Origin: Kitasatospora phosalacinea
Lineage (GTDB): Bacteria > Actinomycetota > Actinomycetes > Streptomycetales > Streptomycetaceae
Reading direction: 5' to 3'
NCBI RefSeq assembly: GCF_000716545.1
Contig: NZ_JNWZ01000033.1
Coordinates: 1-64,000, forward strand
DNA: 64,000 bases
A model generated the notes under the pieces. The model searched no databases, was not told the DNA's origin, and worked only from the letters and a program-made list of their open reading frames with translations. Position 1 is the first letter of the stretch, and every line of letters begins with the position of its first letter. Position numbers and translations under genes: made by a program. Below, one piece after another: positions 1-8,868 of the stretch.

Positions 1-1984
1 ACCCGCCGCCCCGCCCGCCGCCCCGCCCGGCGGCACCGGTTGGACCGGCTCCTTCCCGGTCGCCACCGACGCGCCCCCGCCGCCGCCCACCCCCGGGCCG
101 GATCGAGTCGTGCCCGCGCCCGCCCACGGCATCGGTGGCGGCCTGCGCGGACGCATCCTGGTCATCGAGGGCGGCTACGGCGGCGGCCGCCGCTGGGGAC
201 GCGGTGGCACCGCGCACGCCTCCGTGCTCTCCGCCGCACTGGCCGGGGTCGCCCCGCAGGTCCTGCTCTCCGCCGGGCAGGTCGACGCCGTCCACCTGCC
301 CGGCGCCAACGACCCGCAGACCGTCCTGGCCCACCTGCGCGCCGCCTCCCGCCACCCCGGCCCGCTGCTCATCCACCTCGGCGGCCACCTGATCACCGAC
401 CGGCGCGGCGAACAGCTCTACCTCTCGCTGCGCGAGAACAAGAGCTCCGAGAGCCTGCCCTGGTCCGCCATCGCCACCGAACTACGGCACCGAGGAACCG
501 AGTTGGACACCCTGGTGATCGGCGACCTGAGCGCCGACCAGGTCGTCTGGCCCACCCTCGCCGCCACCGCGGGCAAGCAGCTCTCCGACGGCGTCCCGCT
601 CTGGGCCGTCGTCAACCACGACCCCGACCAACTCGGCACCTTCACCCGCGCCCTGATCGAGGCGCTGCACCGGGGCCGCCCCGGCGCCGACCAGTTCCTC
701 ACCCCCGAACTCGTCCGCCAGCAGGTCAACTCGGTGCTGCGGGCCGACACCGTGGTGATCACCGCGCACCCCGCCGACCGGCCCTACTTCCGCAACACCG
801 CACGGCAGATCGGCACCGGCGAGCCCGCGCCCGCCGTCCGCACCCGGCCCGAGACCGCCGCGGGTCCCGCCCCCGCCCCCGTCGTCGCGCCCGGCGGGGC
901 CGTCCGCCCCGCCGGGTCCGAACCGGCCCGGACGTCCCGGCTGGTCCCCGGCTGGACGCCGCGCGGCCTGGTCTCGCTGCGCAAGGCGGGCGTCCCGGCG
1001 ACGCCGCCGCGCCGCAAGATGATCGTCTCGCTGGTCAAGGGCGAGCCGATGGTCCCGGCGGACACGCTGTCCACCGTCCCGCTCGGCAAACCGGAGCGGA
1101 CGGCGGAACGGACGCCGGAGCCGGTGACGGAGCAGACCCCGGCGGCGGCCCCGGCCCGGGTCGAACTCGGCAAGGGCTCCACGGTGCCCGCGCTCGCGGC
1201 CGAGTCCGTGACCGCGCCCGTGCCCGCGCACGCCGTGACGATCGCCAGGACGGCTGAACTCCCGCTGCCCGCAGACCCGTTGGCGGCGACCGTCCCGCTG
1301 GACAAGCCGGTCGCCGCCGGGCTCGTCGAACGCGCCCCCGAGCCGGACCCGGCCCCCCGGCACGACCCGCTCGCCGCCACCACCCCGCTGCCCGCCCCGG
1401 GGGCCCCGGCCGTCCTCGCCGCCCAGGACGCCGCCGCGGCGGTCGCCGCCCCGCCCGCCCGGACCGTCCCGGCCGTCCGGCTCGGCAAGAAGACCGGCAT
1501 CCCGCCGCAGTCCCCGCCGCCGGCCGCCCCGGACGCCGGGCAGGCGCCGCCCAGCGAGTACCTGGAGGCGATCGGCGACATCGTCCGCAGCGCGGAGGCC
1601 GGCGACCACGAGACCGCCTCCGCGCTCGCGCTCGCGCTGGAGACGAAGGCCGTCGACGCGTACGGCTCCCAGGCGTCCGTGGTGCTCCAGGTCCGCCAGG
1701 TCCGCGCCCACGTCTGCCGGGTCGGCGGCCGGCCCTCCGTCGCCGCCGAGCTCTACCGCCAGGTCGCCACGGCGCTGCTGCGCACCGACGGCCCCGACCA
1801 CCCCGAGACCCAGCGCGCCGTCACCAACGCCGAAGCCTGCTGGCGCGCCGTCAAGGACCCGGTCGAGGCCATCCGCATCGCCCCCGAGATCATCGAGCTG
1901 CGCGCCCACCTCCCCGGCCCTGAGAACCGCAAACTCCGCGCCGCGGAGCGGTACTTGAGGCAGCTCGCGGAGTCCCGCCGGTAG
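1..1984 (+). CDS. Partial hypothetical protein: degenerate caspase-like N-terminal domain, Pro/Ala-rich linker, helical C-terminal domain
   Basis: The frame is open to the left edge (first full codon at base 2), so the N-terminus is missing. The first readable part is Pro-rich. From about 123 follows a Rossmann-like stretch with LLIHLGGH (about base 364), resembling the His-Gly loop of caspase-like peptidases. Where such enzymes carry the catalytic Cys (usually a D-x-C strand), this protein reads DTLVIGDLSA, without Cys, so a peptidase role is doubtful. A linker of about 250 residues rich in Ala, Pro and Val follows, with recurrent short VPLGKP/VRLGKK-like motifs. The last 140 residues (from about 1555) are Ala/Leu-rich helices like tetratricopeptide repeats. 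A strong hairpin follows the stop. Function unknown; a scaffold or signalling role would be a guess. Confidence 0.75.
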   Translation, partial: PAAPPAAPPGGTGWTGSFPVATDAPPPPPTPGPDRVVPAPAHGIGGGLRGRILVIEGGYGGGRRWGRGGTAHASVLSAALAGVAPQVLLSAGQVDAVHLPGANDPQTVLAHLRAASRHPGPLLIHLGGHLITDRRGEQLYLSLRENKSSESLPWSAIATELRHRGTELDTLVIGDLSADQVVWPTLAATAGKQLSDGVPLWAVVNHDPDQLGTFTRALIEALHRGRPGADQFLTPELVRQQVNSVLRADTVVITAHPADRPYFRNTARQIGTGEPAPAVRTRPETAAGPAPAPVVAPGGAVRPAGSEPARTSRLVPGWTPRGLVSLRKAGVPATPPRRKMIVSLVKGEPMVPADTLSTVPLGKPERTAERTPEPVTEQTPAAAPARVELGKGSTVPALAAESVTAPVPAHAVTIARTAELPLPADPLAATVPLDKPVAAGLVERAPEPDPAPRHDPLAATTPLPAPGAPAVLAAQDAAAAVAAPPARTVPAVRLGKKTGIPPQSPPPAAPDAGQAPPSEYLEAIGDIVRSAEAGDHETASALALALETKAVDAYGSQASVVLQVRQVRAHVCRVGGRPSVAAELYRQVATALLRTDGPDHPETQRAVTNAEACWRAVKDPVEAIRIAPEIIELRAHLPGPENRKLRAAERYLRQLAESRR

Positions 1985-1999
1985 TCCGGAACGGAAACG

Positions 2000-2027
2000 G
2001 CCCGGGACCGCCGCAGCGGTCCCGGGC
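2000..2027. terminator. Bidirectional terminator hairpin
   Basis: A perfect 12-bp GC stem, GCCCGGGACCGC with its complement, closes on a 4-base CGCA loop. It lies between the stops of two convergent genes (1984 on plus, 2050 on minus) and could serve both. No T-run follows, as is usual in streptomycetes. Confidence 0.7.
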
Positions 2028-2049
2028 ACCTCGTTCGCGCCGGGGGCGG

Positions 2050-3555
2050 TTACCCGTCGGCGCGCACCGGCCAGTGTCCCGGCCCGTGTCCCGACCAGTG
2101 CCCAGGCCAGTGTCCCGGCTTGTGCGGGCCGTCGCCGTCGGGCGGGCAGGGCTCGGGCGGACACGGCTCGGGCGGGCACTCCTTGGCGTCCGCCACGGTG
2201 GCCGCCGCGTCGGGACGGTCCTCGGTCAGCACGACCGTGGTCACCGGGTCGCCCGGCAGGTCGTAGCCGTTGGGGGCGGAGACTTCCTGCCAGTAGTAGG
2301 TGCCCAGGGGCAGGTCGGTGGCCGAGCAGATGCCGTTGGCGGGTGTGGTGCAGGTGAGCTCGACCGTGCTGACGGGCTGGGCGGGCAGGTCGTAGCCGTT
2401 GGGGGCGGAGACTTCCTGCCAGTAGTAGGTGCCCAGGGGCAGGTCGGTGGCCGAGCAGATGCCGTTGGCGGGTGTGGTGCAGTCGGGAAGGTCGCCGTCG
2501 AACGGGTAGGCGTGGATCTCCGTGCCGGTGCCGCCGGAGCCGCCGGAGGTGTGGTTCAGAGTGCCGGTGGTGAAGAAGCGGCCGTTCAGGCCGGGCATGT
2601 TCACGGTGGTGGAGCTGGCCGGGTTGCCCACCAGGATGCTGCCCTGGAACTGGCCGGTGCCGGTGAAGGTGACCGTCCCCGCGGTCGGCACGTTCCACAG
2701 CAGGTGTTCGCGGAGCTGGTTGAACGGGTCGCTGTCGTCGATGCCGCCGCTGAACGTGCTGACCGTGCGGGCTCCTCCGAGCAGGTTGACCAGCACCGTG
2801 GCGCCCGGGGGGATGTTCGCGAAGACGATGCCCTGCTGGGCGCCGGTGGCCGTGGTGAGGTCGAAGTCCACGTTGAAGACCTGGAGCGCCGACGTGCCGT
2901 CACCGGTGAACAGGGTCTGGAAGCCCTGGTTGACGGCGGTCCCGGTGGCGGGCCGGGGCGCCCCGGTGCCGGCGTAGCACTCGCTGGCCGCCTGGAGCTG
3001 CCCGCGCAGCGGGGTGTAGGCGGCGACGGCCTGCGGGTCCTGGACGAGGGTGCCGAGCACGGTGCCGTCGACCGTCCCGGCGTGGCGGACGACGCCGCCC
3101 TCGGCGAGCAGCCGCTGGTCCTGGGCCACGGTGATGTTGCCGCCGGTGACGAGGAAGTCCGAGCCGTCCGGCGGGGGGACGCGCGAGCCGACGCCCACGA
3201 TGCCGACGTTGTAGACGGCGCTGACGCCCTGCGCCTTGTTCTGCGAGAAGTTCCCGAGCGTCACCACCCGGCCCTCGGCCTCGGCCGCGGACCCGGTGAC
3301 GTTGAAGTCGCCGCCGACGAAGACGTTGACGTTCTCGTCGCGCCCGGCGAAGGGCCCGTTGTTGATCGGGGGGAACACGGCGGGGCAGGCCGCCCCCAGG
3401 CAGGGCCCGAGGCCGCCCGGGAGCGTCGCGGCCCGGGCGGCGGGGGCGGTGGCGACGAGGCTGAACGGGATGAGCGCTGCGGTGAGGGCGGCGCTCAGCG
3501 CCCGGCCCAGCCGGTGTCTGCTCTTCGGAGGGGAGACGTGCTGTCCTGGTTTCAC
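2050..3555 (-). CDS. Secreted choice-of-anchor A family protein with two repeated SpaA/CnaB-like half modules
   Basis: The GTG at 3555 is chosen because it follows a GAGAGG ribosome site and starts a typical signal peptide (basic start, hydrophobic [15 protein letters not shown], cleavage near ARA, about residue 42). Residues 60-330 match the choice-of-anchor A domain ([20 protein letters not shown], later [10 protein letters not shown] and LLWNVP). Two near-identical 43-residue units follow, each with [18 protein letters not shown] and APNGYDLP, the C-terminal half of a SpaA/CnaB prealbumin-like fold. The tail has CPPEP repeats and a His/Trp/Gly/Pro stretch. There is no LPxTG motif and no final membrane helix, so it is probably released or held by the tail. 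Function unknown; likely a surface or matrix protein. 501 residues. Confidence 0.85.
   Translation of the reverse strand: MKPGQHVSPPKSRHRLGRALSAALTAALIPFSLVATAPAARAATLPGGLGPCLGAACPAVFPPINNGPFAGRDENVNVFVGGDFNVTGSAAEAEGRVVTLGNFSQNKAQGVSAVYNVGIVGVGSRVPPPDGSDFLVTGGNITVAQDQRLLAEGGVVRHAGTVDGTVLGTLVQDPQAVAAYTPLRGQLQAASECYAGTGAPRPATGTAVNQGFQTLFTGDGTSALQVFNVDFDLTTATGAQQGIVFANIPPGATVLVNLLGGARTVSTFSGGIDDSDPFNQLREHLLWNVPTAGTVTFTGTGQFQGSILVGNPASSTTVNMPGLNGRFFTTGTLNHTSGGSGGTGTEIHAYPFDGDLPDCTTPANGICSATDLPLGTYYWQEVSAPNGYDLPAQPVSTVELTCTTPANGICSATDLPLGTYYWQEVSAPNGYDLPGDPVTTVVLTEDRPDAAATVADAKECPPEPCPPEPCPPDGDGPHKPGHWPGHWSGHGPGHWPVRADG
2255..2482 (-). repeat. Perfect 99-bp direct repeat (129-bp period) inside the choice-of-anchor A gene
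   Basis: Bases 2255-2353 and 2384-2482 are identical over 99 bp with a 30-bp unrelated spacer, so the unit is 129 bp (43 codons). Identity at synonymous sites shows a recent duplication or homogenisation. It repeats only the second half of a prealbumin-like domain. Confidence 0.9.
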
Positions 3556-4099
3556 CTCGGACCTCTCGGCGAGTGGGAACGGTGGACGCCCGAGTCTGCT
3601 CGGGCCCGGTCGTCCACGAACCCGCGACGCGCTGACGGGCCGCCAGCGGGCCCGTACGCACCCCCCGATGGTCGAACGGCGGGCGGCCGGACAGGTGAAA
3701 CGGCCGCCCGCTCCGTTCCGCCGACCGCTCCGATCGATCGGCCGCGGTGGTCTCCGGGTGTTCAGCGGTCGACGGACCAGGGGACGTCCGCGTCCGGGGC
3801 GACGGCGTGCTCGCCCGGGTCGCCGGGGCCGCGAGCAGCACGACCGTGGCCCGCTCGCCGTTCGAGACCACGGCCGGCTCCCGTCCCAGCGAGCCGCACA
3901 GCCGGGTCTCGTGGTGGCCGGCGGCGATCCGCCCGCGCAGCGGCCGCCGGGGACGACCGGACGGGCCGGCAGGCCACCGGGCTGGTGCGGAGCGCCGCCG
4001 GGCTCGACGACCCGGGCGTCCTCCAACCCGAGCGCGAACGACCGCCGACCGGGCCGGCCCCCGTACCGCCGGTGGTCCTGGCGTTGAGCGCCAACAGAC
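3556..4099. other. Gap between the choice-of-anchor A gene and fabG
   Basis: The first 200 bp upstream of the anchor gene should hold its promoter, but I cannot place one. GC-rich inverted repeats occur near 3630-3655. The part from 3762 to about 4050 has coding-like base composition on the minus strand and is listed as a possible pseudogene. A small hairpin (TGGCG, loop, CGCCA, about 4079-4093) just past the fabG stop may be its terminator. Confidence 0.5.
3762..4050 (-). pseudogene. Possible frameshifted C-terminal gene remnant
   Basis: On the minus strand three pieces with strong third-position GC lie in three different frames: about 4045-3950 (reads [16 protein letters not shown]), about 3935-3805 (reads [14 protein letters not shown], then [12 protein letters not shown]), and 3800-3762 (reads [20 protein letters not shown], then stop). 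Joined across two one-base shifts they give a plausible protein end about 90 residues long. No ATG or GTG with a ribosome site makes it an intact gene. The family is not recognised. It may be a decayed gene or contain sequence errors. Confidence 0.3.
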
Positions 4100-4858
4100 C
4101 TAACGCGCACCGCCGTTGACGTAAAGCGTCTGGCCGCTGACGTAGGAGGCGTCCTCGCTGGCCAGGAAGGCGACCACGGCGGCCACCTCCTCGGGGCGGC
4201 CGACCCGGCGCAGCGGGGTGCGGCCGGCGACCTCGGCCTGGTGCTCCTCGGGGGTGGCGCCGACGCGTTCGGCGGTCGCGGCGGTCATCGAGGTGGCGAT
4301 GTAGCCGGGCGCGACGGCGTTGACGTTGACGTTGTAGGGGCCCAGTTCGATGGCGAGGGTGGCGGTGAGGCCCTGGATGCCGGCCTTCGCCGCCGCGTAG
4401 TTGGCCTGGCCCCGGTTGCCCAGTGCGGAACGCGAGCTGAGCGACACGATCTTGCCGTACTTCTGCGCCACGAAGTACTTCTGCGCGACGTGCGAGCAGT
4501 TGTAGGCGCTGGTCAGGTTGACCGTGAGGACGGTGTCCCAGTCCTGCTTGGGCATCTTGAAGAACAGGTTGTCGCGGGTGATCCCGGCGTTGTTGACCAG
4601 GACGTGCACCCCGCCCAACTCCTCGACCACGGCGGCGAACAGGGCCTGCACCGCGTCGTAGTCGGCGACGTCGCACCCGTACGCCCGGGCGCTGCCGCCC
4701 GCCGCCGCGATCTCCTCGACGGTGCCCTTCGCGCGCTCCGCCGTGAGGTCGACCACCGCCACCGCGGCGCCCTCCGCGGCCAGCCGCCGGGCCGTCGCCG
4801 CGCCGATGCCCTGCGCGGCCCCGGTCACCACCGCGACCTTGCCTTCGAACCTGCCCAC
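4100..4858 (-). CDS. fabG: 3-oxoacyl-ACP/acyl-CoA reductase, SDR family (FabG-like)
   Basis: Classical short-chain dehydrogenase: Rossmann glycine motif TGAAQGIG, the NNAG motif, catalytic Ser in [16 protein letters not shown] supplying Tyr and Lys, and ending YVNGGAR. It should reduce 3-oxoacyl thioesters with NAD(P)H, or run in reverse as a 3-hydroxyacyl-CoA dehydrogenase beside the thiolase. The GTG at 4858 is preferred because GGAG lies 7 bases upstream; an ATG at 4888 adds ten residues but has no ribosome site. Last gene of a three-gene minus-strand operon, following the thiolase after a gap of a few tens of bases. With acyl-CoA dehydrogenase and thiolase as partners, a degradative role is more likely than fatty acid synthesis. 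Confidence 0.88.
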   Translation of the reverse strand: MGRFEGKVAVVTGAAQGIGAATARRLAAEGAAVAVVDLTAERAKGTVEEIAAAGGSARAYGCDVADYDAVQALFAAVVEELGGVHVLVNNAGITRDNLFFKMPKQDWDTVLTVNLTSAYNCSHVAQKYFVAQKYGKIVSLSSRSALGNRGQANYAAAKAGIQGLTATLAIELGPYNVNVNAVAPGYIATSMTAATAERVGATPEEHQAEVAGRTPLRRVGRPEEVAAVVAFLASEDASYVSGQTLYVNGGAR

Positions 4859-4910
4859 CGTCACACTCCGTTTCTGAGGATGTGTCATGTCTGTTGGGGG
4901 ATAAGGGAGT

Positions 4911-6098
<1,188 letters not shown>

Positions 6099-6142
6099 TT
6101 CGTCGGGCTCCTTGTCGGTGGGCGGAGAGTGGACGCGGGAGG

Positions 6143-7291
6143 TCAGAAGGCGTTGACGCCGGTGAGGGACCGCCCGATGAGCAGCTTGTGGATCTGGCTG
6201 GTGCCCTCGTACAGGGTCATCACCCGGGCGTCGCGCAGGTACTTGCCGACCGGGTACTCGTCGATGAAGCCGTAGCCGCCGAACACCTGCAGCGCGTTGT
6301 TGGCGCAGCGCACCGCCGCCTCGGAGGCGTACAGCTTGGCGACGGAGGACTCGGTGGCGAACGGCAGGCCCCGGTCGATCAGGTCGGCGACCCGCCAGGT
6401 CAGCAGGCGGGCCGCGTCGACGTCGACGGCGATGTCGGCCAGCAGCTCCTGCACCAGCTGGTGGGCGGCGATGGGCTTTCCGAACTGCTCGCGCTCCCCG
6501 GCGTAGCGCACCGCCGCGTCCAGCGCGCCCCGCGCGATGCCCACGCAGCCCGCCGCGACCGACATCCGGCCCTTGGCGAGGGCGGCCATCGCGACCGTGA
6601 AGCCCTTGCCGACCTCGCCGAGGCGGGCGCCGTCCGGCACCCGGACCCGGTCGAAGGACAGCTCGGCGGTGGCCTGCCCGCGCAGGCCCAACTTGCCGTG
6701 CACCAGCCGCCGTTCGAAGCCGGGCAGGTCGGTGGGCACCAGGAAGGCGGTCACGCCCCGGTGCCCGGGCTCGCCGGTGCGGGCGAAGAGCAGGGCGACG
6801 TCCGCCCACGTCCCGTTGGTGATGAACATCTTCGCGCCGGAGATCAGCCAGTCGTCCCCGTCGCGTTCGGCCCGGGTGGTCAGGTTCGCCGCGTCCGAGC
6901 CGGTGCCGGGCTCGGTCAGCGCGAAGCAGCCCAGCGCCTCGCCCGAGCACAGCCGGGGCAGCCACGCGCGCTTCTGCTCCTCGGTGCCGAACGCGTTGAT
7001 CGACTTGGCGACCAGCCCCAGCGACACCGACACCACGCCGCGCACCGAGGAGTCGCCGCGGCCCAGCTCCTCCAGCACCAGGCAGTACGCCAGGTGGTCG
7101 CCGCCGCTGCCGCCGTACTCCTCCGGCAGGGTCAGCCCCAGGAAGCCCAGGTCGCCGAGCTTCTTCACCACGCCCAGGTCGATCGACTCGGCGCGGTCCC
7201 ACCCGGCGGCGAACGGCACGATCTCCCGGTCGGTGAAAGAAGCCGCCAACTCCCGTACGGCGGACTGCTCTTCGGTCAGTTCCAGGTCCAC
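6143..7291 (-). CDS. Acyl-CoA dehydrogenase
   Basis: 382-residue FAD enzyme of the medium/short-chain dehydrogenase type. It carries [12 protein letters not shown] (FAD contact), [17 protein letters not shown] in the beta domain, GREQFG-like [29 protein letters not shown], and the C-terminal [16 protein letters not shown], where Glu is in the catalytic-base position. It introduces the alpha-beta double bond into acyl-CoA. The GTG at 7291 starts [12 protein letters not shown], the usual N-terminus. First gene of the operon with thiolase and fabG. It is divergent from a TetR gene with an operator-like palindrome 53 bp upstream. No enoyl-CoA hydratase is in the operon, so that step must come from elsewhere. 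Confidence 0.93.
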   Translation of the reverse strand: MDLELTEEQSAVRELAASFTDREIVPFAAGWDRAESIDLGVVKKLGDLGFLGLTLPEEYGGSGGDHLAYCLVLEELGRGDSSVRGVVSVSLGLVAKSINAFGTEEQKRAWLPRLCSGEALGCFALTEPGTGSDAANLTTRAERDGDDWLISGAKMFITNGTWADVALLFARTGEPGHRGVTAFLVPTDLPGFERRLVHGKLGLRGQATAELSFDRVRVPDGARLGEVGKGFTVAMAALAKGRMSVAAGCVGIARGALDAAVRYAGEREQFGKPIAAHQLVQELLADIAVDVDAARLLTWRVADLIDRGLPFATESSVAKLYASEAAVRCANNALQVFGGYGFIDEYPVGKYLRDARVMTLYEGTSQIHKLLIGRSLTGVNAF

Positions 7292-7343
7292 GCGGCGACA
7301 CCCCGAACAAGTCGATGATCCTGCGGTGCCCTGCGGCACCGAT

Positions 7344-7362
7344 AAACTAGCACTGCAAGTTT
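7344..7362. promoter_or_regulatory. TetR-type operator palindrome
   Basis: AAACTAGCACTGCAAGTTT is a 19-bp near-perfect palindrome: AAACT/AGTTT and GCA/TGC arms, one non-pairing position on each side and a central base. It sits in the short AT-richer space between the acyl-CoA dehydrogenase operon and the TetR gene, 53 bp before the dehydrogenase start. Position and symmetry suggest the regulator's operator; no binding data. Confidence 0.65.
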
Positions 7363-7473
7363 TACGATGACTGTAGCCCGCTCCGGCCCGGCGCGGAAGA
7401 GCACCCGCCAGGCCCCCGCGAGCACCTGCGACAATGGCCCGGACCCATCCGGCCCGCGCCCCAGGAGGCGGAG

Positions 7474-8106
7474 ATCGCCCGACCCCGCACCCCCCTGCTC
7501 AGCCGGGAACGCATCATCGCCGCCGCGCTCGCCCTGGTCGACGCCGAGGGCCTGGCCGCGCTCTCCACCCGCCGGCTGGCCGCCGAACTCTCGGTCAGCG
7601 GCCCCTCGCTCTACAACCACTTCGCCACCAAGGACGAGCTGCTCGACGCCGTCGTCGACAGTGTGATGGGCGAGGTCGACCTCGGCATGTTCGACGCGCC
7701 GGACGACTGGCGCGCCGCCCTGCGCGCCTGGGCCCGCTCCTACCGCGCCGCCCTCGCCGCCCACCCCCACCTCGTCCCCGTCCTCGCCCAGGGCCCCGGC
7801 CGCCGCCCCAACGCGCTCCGGCTGGCCGACGCCGTCTTCGGCTGCCTGGTCGACGCCGGCTGGCCGCGCGGCCAGGCCACCCGGATCGGCGCCCTGATGC
7901 GCTACTTCGTCACCGGCTCCGCCCTCGGCTCCTTCGCGGCCGGCTTCCCCGACGACGCCGCCCTCTACGACACCGCCGACTACCCCCACCTCGGCGACGC
8001 CCACCGCCTCGCCGAACACCGCCGCACCATCGACGAAGGCGCCTTCGACACCGGCCTCGACGCCCTCCTCGACGGCCTCGACCTGCGCTACCACCGCCTG
8101 CCCTGA
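7474..8106 (+). CDS. TetR family regulator with anomalous start
   Basis: A complete TetR helix-turn-helix is present: LSRERIIAAALALVDAEGLA, then LAAELSVSGPSLYNHFATKDELLD, followed by a TetR C-terminal ligand domain ending YHRLP. This frame has no ATG, GTG or TTG before the DNA-binding domain. The annotated start is an ATC at 7474, 5 bases after AGGAGG. An ATG at 7434 in another frame reads MARTHPARAP and would join this protein if one C of the CCCC run at about 7458-7461 were removed. So the gene either uses an ATC start, has a sequencing error, or has a real frameshift. It is divergent from the acyl-CoA dehydrogenase operon and probably represses it and itself through the palindrome at 7344. 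Confidence 0.75.
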   Translation: MARPRTPLLSRERIIAAALALVDAEGLAALSTRRLAAELSVSGPSLYNHFATKDELLDAVVDSVMGEVDLGMFDAPDDWRAALRAWARSYRAALAAHPHLVPVLAQGPGRRPNALRLADAVFGCLVDAGWPRGQATRIGALMRYFVTGSALGSFAAGFPDDAALYDTADYPHLGDAHRLAEHRRTIDEGAFDTGLDALLDGLDLRYHRLP

Positions 8107-8173
8107 GCCCGCGCGGGAACCGCCCCCCGGCCCCGCACGTCCATGCGAGCGGAACCGGGGACAGGGGGGACGG

Positions 8174-8659
8174 ATGGACTGGGCGGACGCGGCGATCGGC
8201 ACGGCGACCGGCGGCGCGGGACTGCTGCTCGCCGCCCTCGGCACCGCCCTCGCCGTCCAACGGCTGCGCCACGGCGCCCGGCTGCGCCGCCTGCGGGCCG
8301 ACGGCCTCACCGCCGAGGCCGAAGTCCTGGAGACGCACGTCAGCACGCACCGGCACGCCGAGACCCGGCAGGTCCACACCGACCGCCGCGCCGTCCTCGG
8401 CTTCCGCACCGCCGACCACCTGCCCGTCCGGGTCGAGGACGACGGCGACACCCCGCGCGCCGTCGGCGACCGGGTCCAGGTCCGCTACCTGCCCGGCCGC
8501 CCCGAGGGCGCCCTCCCCGCCGACACCGTCGACCGGCCCCGCCTCGCCGCCGTCCTCGGCGCCCTCGGTGCTCTCACCGGGGCGGCGGCGCTGCTGCTGG
8601 CCGGCCTGCTGGTCGCCGCCCTCGGAGCGGCCCTCGCCACCGGCGGCGACCTGCCCTGA
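8174..8659 (+). CDS. DUF3592-like membrane protein
   Basis: 161 residues with a hydrophobic helix near each end (about residues 10-30 and 132-157). Between them is a soluble segment of DUF3592 type: AEAEVLETHV, then VLGFRTADHLPVRVE and VGDRVQVRYLPGRPEGA. Such proteins are common in actinomycetes and have no known activity. The start ATG follows a GGGGGA stretch. It is the last plus-strand gene before two convergent minus-strand genes. Confidence 0.75.
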   Translation: MDWADAAIGTATGGAGLLLAALGTALAVQRLRHGARLRRLRADGLTAEAEVLETHVSTHRHAETRQVHTDRRAVLGFRTADHLPVRVEDDGDTPRAVGDRVQVRYLPGRPEGALPADTVDRPRLAAVLGALGALTGAAALLLAGLLVAALGAALATGGDLP

Positions 8660-8667
8660 GCCGCCGG

Positions 8668-8868
8668 TCAGCCGGCCTCGTGGTCCCGGCAGCCCCCGAC
8701 GCCCGCCGCGGGCTCCGGCAGCGCGGTGAACGCGGACGCCCGGGCCGACGGCGCCGGGCAGCCGGGCCGGGAGCGTTCCCTCCAGCGGGCCGACCGCCGT
8801 GCGGCGTCCCCCGGTTCCGCGCGCGCCGGCGCCTCGTACGGTTCGCGCGCCGACGGCGACCCGCTCAC
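8668..8868 (-). CDS. Small hypothetical protein coupled to the phosphotransferase-like gene
   Basis: Its GTG (8866-8868) overlaps the TGA of the upstream phosphotransferase-like gene (8865-8867) as GTGA, the usual sign of translational coupling. The 66-residue product is rich in Ala, Pro, Arg and Glu, contains RWRERSRPGCP and ends GGCRDHEAG. It matches no family I recognise. The case rests on the overlap and on the stop lying close to the end of the convergent gene. Confidence 0.4.
   Translation of the reverse strand: MSGSPSAREPYEAPARAEPGDAARRSARWRERSRPGCPAPSARASAFTALPEPAAGVGGCRDHEAG

Noticed and set aside
2074..4119. Very long open frames on the strand opposite real genes, for example 2074-4119 plus, 482-2698 minus, 8799-13451 plus, 50623-54477 minus
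   Set aside because: They are low-complexity Arg/Gly/Ala/Pro translations produced by high third-base GC on the other strand, cross several real genes and lack domains or ribosome sites.
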